12,248 bases of DNA from Clostridia bacterium (lineage in GTDB: Bacteria > Bacillota > Clostridia > Oscillospirales > CAG-272): assembly GCA_017958705.1 (NCBI GenBank), contig JAGDCE010000025.1:1-12248 (forward strand). Direction: 5' to 3'. Below are positions 7,798 through 12,248 of this stretch, piece after piece. A program made the position numbers and the translations under genes. Position 1 is the first letter of the stretch; each line of letters opens with the position of its first letter. The notes under the pieces are model-generated. The model had not been told where the DNA came from, made no database searches, and worked only from the letters and a program-made list of their open reading frames with translations.

Positions 7798-9893
7798 CAC
7801 ATTCTCTTGATCCTTCCCGGATGTGCCGTCCTGTTATTGTAAGAGTCGAGTATCTGCGCCGCCTGCTCCGCCGTCTCGTCCGTGAAGAAGAAATGCAGGT
7901 CTCCTACGGCTCCGCCCGACACGGCGTCCATCTTGTCCGCCATATATACGGGCACGGGGTTGTAAACGACGTTTCTGTGTATGAACTCACGGCAGACGGG
8001 GACCTGTTCTCCCGTCCTGTCGGTGAAATATCTGAACTGGCCGTCGCCGCACGCCTCGCATTTGCGCAGCGGCGATTCGGTGCCCGTCATGTCGCGTATC
8101 ATGCACTTTTCAAGCACCATTTCCGGCAGCTTGCCGTACACGGCGGCGCCGGTGCGGACGGGAGAGGACGACGCTATCGCCCTCATCTGAGCCACGTTGA
8201 GCTCGGGCGAGAGGATCAGCGACGACAGACCCTCCGAGGCGAGCACCGCGGCGGTCTTCGAGTTGTAAACGTTCATGTAAAGCCCGCCGCCGACGTTGAA
8301 GCCGTATTTCAGCGCGAGGCGCAGCGTGCCGACGTTTGACACGATCACGTTTTTGACTCCGCAAAGCTTGACTCGGATCAGCATTTCCTCAAGCAGCGTG
8401 TATTCGTGCATCATCACGACCGGCGGCAGCTCTACGCCGTCCGTCACGTCGCGGACCGTCATGGGCGAGTTGAGATACTCGTCGATCGGCAGATAAACGT
8501 GACTGAACTGACCGAGACAGCTGCGCGGCGGTATGCCGCTGCCGCGGACGAAGTGGACTATCCTGAAGCTGCCGTCACGGTCGGGATGCGGCGGCGCCGC
8601 CTCCTCCGGCGAGTCGTCCGGGACTCTGCCCGGGTGGCGCGTCACGGTTATCGCGGCCTCAAGCCGCTCCGACGCCGTGCGGCGCAGCGAATTGATCGAC
8701 GATACCGGCAGCGACAGCCCTTCTTCGAGCGTGAGCGAAAACGACGCGGGATCGACCGAGAACGGCGTGTTCCCGAACCGGCAGACGTTTTTGACCACGT
8801 CCTCTTTCGTCAGCGGGCTCGTCTTCGCGGTCGCCGGGATCTCGCCGTAAACGGTGACCGTCTCGCCTCTCGCGGAAAGCGAGAGCTCCGACACGGTGCC
8901 GGCGCGGATCGCGGCGCGGACGGACACCGGTATGCGGCGTCTGTCGCGGTTGAGCCGCTGTTTTATCTCGGCCTCCGCGGCCTCGGTCTCCCTCTTGTCG
9001 TTATCGGTGCGGACGCCGAGCATAGCGGCGCCGGGCGTGCCCGTGTAATACGCGTCGGTGAAGCCGCTGCGGCTGAAAATGCGGGAAAGCTCCCCGATCT
9101 CCTCGGGCGTCGCGTCGCGCCCCTCGTCTATCAGCCGTCTGTAAATCGTGCCGACGCCGTAGACGTATTCGGGCGATTTCATCCTGCCCTCGACCTTAAG
9201 GCTCGTTACGCCTGAGGAGCAGATGCGCTCCATGTGCCCGGCGAGGCAGTTGTCCTTCAGCGAGAACCTGCAGACGCCGGCGGCGTCCGGCAGACGGCAC
9301 GGCTGGGCGCACTCGCCCCTGTTTCCGCTCCTGCCGCCCATATACGCCGAAAATTCGCACATGCCGGACGTGCAGACGCAGAGCGCGCCGTGCACGAACG
9401 TCTCGTATTCTATATCGTGAAAATCCGCGATTATCCTGTCGGTGTCCGCGGCGCTGCACTCGCGCGCAAGCACTGCTCTGGAAAAGCCGCGCGACGCCAT
9501 AAGTCGCGCGCCGGCGGCGTTATGTACGGAGCACTGCGTGCTCGCGTGCAGGCGCAGGCCGGGGAAACGCTTCGCCGCCGCCGCGGCAAAGCCGGGGTCC
9601 GTGACTATCAGCGCGTCGACGTCGTTCTTGTACAGGAATTCGGCGAATCTGAGCGCCTCGGGCAGTTCGCGGTCGAGCAGCAGCGTGTTCATCGTGACGA
9701 AAACGTCGACGCCGAAGAAATGCGCTTTTCTAATCGCTTCGGCGAGCTTGTCCTGCTCGAAATTCTCGGCGCCGAGACGCGCGTTGAAGCTCTTGCCTCC
9801 CGCGTATATCTCATCGGCGCCGGCGGCGAGCGCCGCTTCGAAGCATTCCGGCGAGCCTGCGGGAAGCAGCAGGCGTGGTTTTTTTACGGGCAT
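7797..9893 (-). CDS. U32-family protein with DUF3656 domain (RlhA-like)
   Basis: This 698-residue protein begins with a U32 TIM-barrel half (MPVKKPRLLLPAGSPECFEA, typical family start). The U32 signature lies at 163-181 (ETFVHGALCVCTSGMCEFS) and is followed by NRGECAQPC. Cysteines at 172, 174, 179, 195 and 199, with more at 208, 216 and 225, suggest an iron-sulfur site as in related U32 proteins. SLKVEGRMKS (231-240) is also a family block. A DUF3656-like domain spans about 325-450 (RFGNTPF, LPVSSINSLRR), and a second barrel-like half continues to the end. Known: characterised DUF3656 relatives (RlhA) are needed for 23S rRNA cytidine hydroxylation, and other U32 members hydroxylate tRNA or act in ubiquinone synthesis; the peptidase label is historical. 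Inferred: an RNA hydroxylation or maturation factor. The ATG at 9893 was chosen over one at 9959 because AGGAA lies 5 nt before it and family sequence begins there. It is the first gene of the operon. Confidence 0.9.
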   Translation of the reverse strand: MPVKKPRLLLPAGSPECFEAALAAGADEIYAGGKSFNARLGAENFEQDKLAEAIRKAHFFGVDVFVTMNTLLLDRELPEALRFAEFLYKNDVDALIVTDPGFAAAAAKRFPGLRLHASTQCSVHNAAGARLMASRGFSRAVLARECSAADTDRIIADFHDIEYETFVHGALCVCTSGMCEFSAYMGGRSGNRGECAQPCRLPDAAGVCRFSLKDNCLAGHMERICSSGVTSLKVEGRMKSPEYVYGVGTIYRRLIDEGRDATPEEIGELSRIFSRSGFTDAYYTGTPGAAMLGVRTDNDKRETEAAEAEIKQRLNRDRRRIPVSVRAAIRAGTVSELSLSARGETVTVYGEIPATAKTSPLTKEDVVKNVCRFGNTPFSVDPASFSLTLEEGLSLPVSSINSLRRTASERLEAAITVTRHPGRVPDDSPEEAAPPHPDRDGSFRIVHFVRGSGIPPRSCLGQFSHVYLPIDEYLNSPMTVRDVTDGVELPPVVMMHEYTLLEEMLIRVKLCGVKNVIVSNVGTLRLALKYGFNVGGGLYMNVYNSKTAAVLASEGLSSLILSPELNVAQMRAIASSSPVRTGAAVYGKLPEMVLEKCMIRDMTGTESPLRKCEACGDGQFRYFTDRTGEQVPVCREFIHRNVVYNPVPVYMADKMDAVSGGAVGDLHFFFTDETAEQAAQILDSYNNRTAHPGRIKRM

Positions 9894-9898
9894 ATATG

Positions 9899-9921
9899 TT
9901 CCTTTCCCGCGCGGTGCGCGG
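9899..9921 (-). promoter_or_regulatory. GC-only hairpin abutting the operon's first ribosome-binding site
   Basis: On the minus strand CCGCGC-ACC-GCGCGG (9921 down to 9907) forms a 6-bp all-GC stem with a 3-nt loop. It ends one base before the Shine-Dalgarno AAAGGAA (9905-9899) of the U32 gene. It lies in the 5' leader of the whole cell-shape operon transcript. A stable stem at this place could affect ribosome loading or protect the mRNA 5' region. The structure is certain on paper; a regulatory role is inference. Confidence 0.45.
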
Positions 9922-9961
9922 ATAGAATATGTCGGGCGGCAAAAAGTTTTCAAAAACACGC

Positions 9962-9990
9962 TTGAAAAGGTATTCTGCCGCGATTATAAT
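9962..9990 (+). promoter_or_regulatory. SigA-type promoter for the SanA/YdcF-like gene
   Basis: TTGAAA at 9962-9967 and TATAAT at 9985-9990 are separated by exactly 17 bp, one mismatch from the full consensus. The predicted start site is near 9997, giving a leader of about 90 nt before the ATG at 10087. An A/T-tract (9941-9956) sits at the UP-element position. The promoter points into the facing minus-strand promoter at 10005-10033. Confidence 0.75.
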
Positions 9991-10004
9991 CTTATACGGA
10001 ATAC

Positions 10005-10033
10005 ATTGTATCACAACGGCGCGCATATTTAAA
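10005..10033 (-). promoter_or_regulatory. Candidate promoter of the U32-dut-maf-mreBCD-PBP2 operon
   Basis: Read on the minus strand, TTTAAA (10033-10028) and TACAAT (10010-10005) are 17 bp apart, and TGA directly before the -10 makes it an extended -10 (TGnTACAAT). The predicted start is near 9998, giving a leader of about 105 nt to the U32 ATG at 9893. The -35 is weak (4 of 6), but the A/T-tract at 10052-10038 is correctly placed as an UP element. No better minus-strand promoter was found in the gap. Confidence 0.6.
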
Positions 10034-10086
10034 GACATTTTTGAAAACTTTTGGATAACGGCAGAAAAAACGGAGGGATTTCCGGG

Positions 10087-10803
10087 ATGAAAAACAGGAA
10101 AAAGACACTTATCATCGTCGCCGCGGCCGTCGCGGCGGCGGCGCTGTGCGGCGTCATCGCGACAGCGGTGATAAACGCCGTCATGGTGTCGCGCGGGGGC
10201 GAGCTGATAGATATACAGACGGACGGGGAAAAATACGACTGCATCCTGATCCTCGGCGCCGGCGTGCGCGACGACGGCACGCCGTCCGCTATGCTCGCGG
10301 ACCGGCTCGACCGCGGGATAGAGCTGTACTTTTCCGGCGCGTCCGAACGGATCCTCGTCAGCGGCGACCACGGCAGAGCGGATTACGACGAAGTCAACGT
10401 CATGAAGGAATACTGCGTTAAAGCCGGTGTTCCGTCGGAGGCGGTGTTCATGGATCACGCGGGATTCTCGACGTACGACAGCGTGATGCGCGCGAAAAAC
10501 GTCTTCTGCTGTGAAAGCGTGCTCGTCGTGTCGCAGAGATACCACCTCTACCGCGCGCTTTACATAGCGGACGGGACCGGTCTGCGCTGCGCCGGCGCGT
10601 CGGCTGATCCGAGGCGCTACGCCGGTCAGATCAAACGCGACGTACGCGAGTATCTCGCGCGAGTCAAGGACGCGTGCTTCGTGCTGTTCGGAGTCGACTC
10701 GAAATACGGCGGCGCGACCGTTCCGATATCGGGAAACGGCGATATTACGAATGACCGCGCGGATAATACGGCGAAAAATCGTCAATATGACGCATATTTT
10801 TGA
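10087..10803 (+). CDS. SanA/YdcF-family (DUF218) membrane-anchored protein
   Basis: This 238-residue protein has a lysine-rich N-terminus (MKNRKK), one hydrophobic Ala/Val/Ile-rich segment at about 7-31 that should act as a signal anchor, and a DUF218 domain at about 51-195. Family blocks are visible: CILILGAGVRDDGTPSAMLA (52-71), RLDRGIELY (73-81), ILVSGDHG (89-96), YDEVNVMKEY (100-109), GFSTYDSVMRAKNVF (126-140) and VVSQRYHLYRALYIA (147-161). Known: E. coli SanA (vancomycin exclusion) and ElyC (envelope biogenesis) are relatives, but the biochemical activity of the family is poorly defined. A TTG at 10051 in frame would add 12 residues; the ATG at 10087 is preferred because it begins the basic-hydrophobic anchor and follows GGAGG, at a rather long 10-nt spacing. 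The gene diverges from the cell-shape operon, consistent with an envelope role. The last roughly 40 residues are polar and not conserved to my eye. Confidence 0.88.
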   Translation: MKNRKKTLIIVAAAVAAAALCGVIATAVINAVMVSRGGELIDIQTDGEKYDCILILGAGVRDDGTPSAMLADRLDRGIELYFSGASERILVSGDHGRADYDEVNVMKEYCVKAGVPSEAVFMDHAGFSTYDSVMRAKNVFCCESVLVVSQRYHLYRALYIADGTGLRCAGASADPRRYAGQIKRDVREYLARVKDACFVLFGVDSKYGGATVPISGNGDITNDRADNTAKNRQYDAYF

Positions 10804-10812
10804 AAAAACTGC

Positions 10813-10841
10813 TTGACATTTGGCGATTTTGCAGTTATAAT
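10813..10841 (+). promoter_or_regulatory. Perfect-consensus SigA promoter for the DUF1508 gene
   Basis: TTGACA (10813-10818), a 17-bp spacer and TATAAT (10836-10841) match the vegetative promoter consensus at every position. The predicted start is near 10848, about 38 nt before the ATG at 10886. A 6-bp inverted repeat, AACTGC (10807-10812) and GCAGTT (10831-10836), brackets the -35 and touches the -10; it may be an operator half-site pair or chance. Because the upstream SanA-like gene stops at 10803 without a convincing terminator, read-through may add to expression. Confidence 0.9.
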
Positions 10842-10885
10842 AAAGAAAAAGCTTAAATACCGCTTTTAAGAAAAGGAGAATTACC

Positions 10886-11263
10886 ATGGGAAAATTCGTA
10901 ATCAAGAAGACAAAGAACAGCGGCTTCAAGTTCGATCTTAAGGCCGGCAACGGCGAGACCATCGCAACGTCCGAGATCTACAAGACCCTTGCTTCCTGCA
11001 AGAACGGCATCGAGTCCGTCAGAAAGAATTCCGCCAAAGCCGGCGTCGAGGATCTGACCGTTGAAGGATTTGAACCCGTAAAGCATCCGAAGTTCCAGAT
11101 CTACACCGATAAAGCCGGTGAATTCCGCTTCAGACTGAAAGCCACCAACGGCGAGATCATCGCGGTATCCGAAGGCTACAAGGCTTTGACGTCCTGCAAG
11201 AACGGCATCGAGTCCGTCAAGAAGAACGCTCCGGAAGCCGAAGTCAAAATTGAAGAGGCTTAA
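10886..11263 (+). CDS. Tandem DUF1508 (YegP-like) small protein
   Basis: This 125-residue protein is built from two copies of the DUF1508/YegP repeat, at about residues 1-55 and 68-118. Each runs F-x-F-x-L-K-A-x-N-G-E-x-I-A-x-S-E-x-Y-K-x-L-x-S-C-K-N-G-I-E-S-V and then a lysine-rich stretch. The fold is a small beta-beta-alpha type domain; the biological role of the family is unknown to me, and I assign none. It has no signal peptide or membrane segment, so it is predicted cytosolic. The ATG at 10886 follows AAAAGGAG with 7-nt spacing. A perfect-consensus promoter, strong ribosome-binding site, its own terminator and a narrow codon choice (AAG, AAC, GGC, ATC, GTC) suggest an abundantly made protein. 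The two repeats share a 28-nt identical DNA segment around SCKNGIESV. The C-terminus is acidic (EVKIEEA). Confidence 0.92.
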   Translation: MGKFVIKKTKNSGFKFDLKAGNGETIATSEIYKTLASCKNGIESVRKNSAKAGVEDLTVEGFEPVKHPKFQIYTDKAGEFRFRLKATNGEIIAVSEGYKALTSCKNGIESVKKNAPEAEVKIEEA

Positions 11264-11276
11264 GCCCCGGAAACAG

Positions 11277-11312
11277 TGCGGAGACTCCGTGTCTCCGCAT
11301 TTTTCTTTGTTT
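11277..11312 (+). terminator. Intrinsic terminator of the DUF1508 gene
   Basis: TGCGGAGAC (11277-11285) pairs perfectly with GTCTCCGCA (11291-11299) around a 5-nt loop. The stem is followed by five T residues (11300-11304) and a further T-rich stretch. It lies 14 nt after the DUF1508 stop codon and before the promoter of the next gene, so the DUF1508 gene is probably monocistronic. Confidence 0.95.
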
Positions 11313-11325
11313 TACGGTATTTATC

Positions 11326-11360
11326 TTGACACAGACGCCGATTTGTGATATTATATATCA
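11326..11360 (+). promoter_or_regulatory. Promoter of the secreted NAGPA-like gene, with dyad over the -10
   Basis: TTGACA (11326-11331) and TATTAT (11349-11354) are 17 bp apart, and TGA (11346-11348) supplies an extended -10. The predicted start is near 11361, about 26 nt before the ATG at 11387. The sequence TGATAT-TAT-ATATCA (11346-11360) is an exact 6-bp dyad centred on the -10. It could be a repressor site or simply reflect local A/T richness. Confidence 0.82.
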
Positions 11361-11386
11361 TAACAAATAAAGAAAGGCTACCCCTT

Positions 11387-12248
11387 ATGAAAAAAACACG
11401 GTTGATATCTTTGATGCTCTGCGCGCTGCTGATACTGACGGCAGTACCCGCCGCGATGCGCGCTAACGCCGCGTCGGGCGCCCCGAAGCTTTCCGGGGAG
11501 AATTCCCGCACGGTAAAGGAGCTTTATCCCGGAGTCGTCCTCACCTCGGTCACGACGCCGAGCAGCTCCGTTTACGGCAATCAGGGCATAAACATAGTAC
11601 AGTTTGACCTCGCTCAGCGCGATTTGTACCTCGATACGTTCTACTATAACGACCAGGTACTTGTGAACTACTCGTCGTCCACCGTTTACAACGACGTTCT
11701 CAAGTACAACGAAAGATACCCCGACAGAACGGCGATCGCCGCCGTCAACGGCGATATGTGGATGGTCTCCTACAGCCAGGCGAGGATTGAGGGCAAGGAG
11801 CACACCAACGCCGCGATGGGCGGATACACCGACGACGTCGTAAAGAAAGAGATGACCGTCTCGCGTTCGTACAACGTCGTAGACGGCGAGATCTACACTT
11901 CCGGCACGATACCGCAGGAGACGCCTTACGCCGGGCCTTCGTGGTCGTTCGGCATCACCGACGACTTTGTGCCCGTGCTCGGTCAGCCGACCGTGAACAT
12001 CACGGCGGACGACAAGACGAACGGCGCCTCGGTAAAGATAGACGGCATCAACCGTCTGCCGGCGAACAACGCGATCGTCATGTACACCGACAGACTCATG
12101 TCGACGCTCACCGGCTTCGCTCTCGACGAATGCTACGAAATACTCGTTGAATTCGACGAGGACTACACTCCGGCGCACGGCATGGACGTGACCGGCACGG
12201 TCAAGGCGATATACGGTCCCGAGGATTCGGCGAACCCCGGCAAGATCA
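11387..12248 (+). CDS. Secreted phosphodiester glycosidase (NAGPA/DUF2233)-like protein, 3'-partial
   Basis: The frame runs from the ATG at 11387 to the window edge with no stop (287 complete codons). The N-terminus is a clear signal peptide: MKKTR, a hydrophobic core (LISLMLCALLILTAV) and a likely signal-peptidase site around A-N-A-A at 26-29. The following region has hallmarks of the NAGPA family: a stretch of extracellular substrate-like strands (NIVQFDLAQRDLYLDTF), AIAAVNGDMW (117-125), VVDGEIYTSG (164-173), SFGITDDFVPVLGQP (187-201) and GINRLPANNAIVMYTDR (220-236). Known: the family includes the mammalian enzyme that uncovers mannose-6-phosphate and bacterial exopolysaccharide-related proteins. 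Inferred: an exported glycosidase or surface polysaccharide-related protein. The ribosome-binding site is moderate (GAAAGG, about 9 nt before the ATG). The rest of the domain and any C-terminal attachment module lie outside the window. Confidence 0.7.
   Translation, partial: MKKTRLISLMLCALLILTAVPAAMRANAASGAPKLSGENSRTVKELYPGVVLTSVTTPSSSVYGNQGINIVQFDLAQRDLYLDTFYYNDQVLVNYSSSTVYNDVLKYNERYPDRTAIAAVNGDMWMVSYSQARIEGKEHTNAAMGGYTDDVVKKEMTVSRSYNVVDGEIYTSGTIPQETPYAGPSWSFGITDDFVPVLGQPTVNITADDKTNGASVKIDGINRLPANNAIVMYTDRLMSTLTGFALDECYEILVEFDEDYTPAHGMDVTGTVKAIYGPEDSANPGKI

Larger units (their letters stand above)
9941..10052. repeat. 15-bp inverted repeat of UP-element-like A/T tracts bracketing two promoters
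   Basis: AAAAGTTTTCAAAAA at 9942-9956 recurs as its exact reverse complement, TTTTTGAAAACTTTT, at 10038-10052. The arms are separated by 81 nt, and their midpoint (9997) coincides with the predicted start sites of both promoters in between. Each arm lies about 40-56 bases upstream of its promoter's predicted start, where RNA polymerase alpha-subunit C-terminal domains bind UP elements. The alternating A-run/T-run/A-run pattern resembles the UP-element consensus. A regulator-binding pair is the main alternative reading. The shorter element TTGAAAA also recurs at 9962-9968, overlapping the plus-strand -35. Confidence 0.7.

Noticed and set aside
9894..9959. Upstream ATG at 9959 for the U32 protein
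   Set aside because: It would add 22 residues unlike the family and has no good ribosome-binding site. The ATG at 9893 has AGGAA at 5 nt and begins the conserved KPRLLLPAGSPE sequence.
9983..9988. TATAAT on the minus strand as the operon's -10
   Set aside because: The matching -35 position (10006-10011) reads ATACAA on that strand, which is poor, and no TGn extension is present. It is the overlapping complement of the plus-strand TATAAT.
10051..10086. TTG start at 10051 for the SanA-like protein
   Set aside because: It would place a polar segment before the signal anchor and has no Shine-Dalgarno at a suitable distance; the ATG at 10087 follows GGAGG.
10780..10801. Hairpin near the SanA-like stop codon (CGTCA-ATA-TGACG, or AATATG-ACG-CATATT followed by T residues) as a terminator
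   Set aside because: Both alternative stems are short, weak and overlap the coding end; the T-run is interrupted. Read-through into the DUF1508 gene cannot be excluded, but a terminator call is not justified.
9811..10962. A 383-codon minus-strand frame spanning the divergent gap and the SanA-like gene
   Set aside because: It overlaps the clear DUF218 gene, a promoter pair and the start of the U32 gene; no family features are visible in its translation.
1..12248. Search for CRISPR arrays, transposases, integrases, tRNA or rRNA genes, riboswitches and defence genes
   Set aside because: No direct-repeat array, mobile-element gene, RNA gene or recognisable riboswitch leader was seen by eye. All longer sequence is occupied by the genes listed.

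Overview
The window looks like chromosomal DNA from a GC-rich member of the Clostridia (Bacillota), probably an uncultured gut or rumen anaerobe. This rests on a maf-mreBCD-PBP2 cell-shape operon, a dockerin-bearing surface enzyme, a tandem DUF1508 (YegP-like) protein, strong Shine-Dalgarno sequences (GGAGG type) before nearly every gene, and consensus SigA-type promoters. Taxonomy is inferred from gene content only; no rRNA or tRNA gene is present.

Layout. (1) Positions 2-2215, plus strand: the 3' part of a large DUF4091 (glycoside-hydrolase-like) protein carrying a dockerin and a further C-terminal domain; its 5' end lies outside the window. (2) A bidirectional hairpin terminator at 2232-2271 separates it from a convergent minus-strand operon. 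(3) Positions 9893 down to 2286, minus strand: seven tightly packed genes in the order U32-family protein, dut, maf, mreB, mreC, mreD, penicillin-binding protein 2. Junctions run from a 1-nt overlap to a 21-nt gap, and most ribosome-binding sites lie in or near the preceding stop codon, so this is very likely one transcription unit. (4) A 193-bp divergent intergenic region (9894-10086) holds two promoters facing each other, each with the same A/T-tract element upstream. (5) Positions 10087-10803, plus: a membrane-anchored SanA/YdcF-family (DUF218) protein. (6) Positions 10886-11263, plus: a two-repeat DUF1508 protein with a perfect TTGACA-17-TATAAT promoter and its own terminator. (7) From 11387 to the window end, plus: a secreted protein resembling the phosphodiester glycosidase (NAGPA/DUF2233) family, cut off by the window edge.

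How the genes fit together. The core is the elongasome: MreB filaments, the MreC/MreD membrane scaffold and the class B transpeptidase PBP2. Ahead of them in the same operon are two nucleotide house-cleaning enzymes (dUTPase and Maf) and a U32-family protein of the type that modifies RNA in other bacteria. The divergent SanA-like protein belongs to a family linked to envelope integrity, and the window is flanked by exported proteins, so the region is weighted towards envelope and surface functions.

The points most worth a second look are the mirrored, mutually exclusive promoter pair between the cell-shape operon and the SanA-like gene, the MreB with several normally conserved nucleotide-pocket residues changed, and the internal rather than terminal dockerin. 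No mobile element, CRISPR array, prophage or defence system was seen. There is no gene-free stretch longer than 300 bases.
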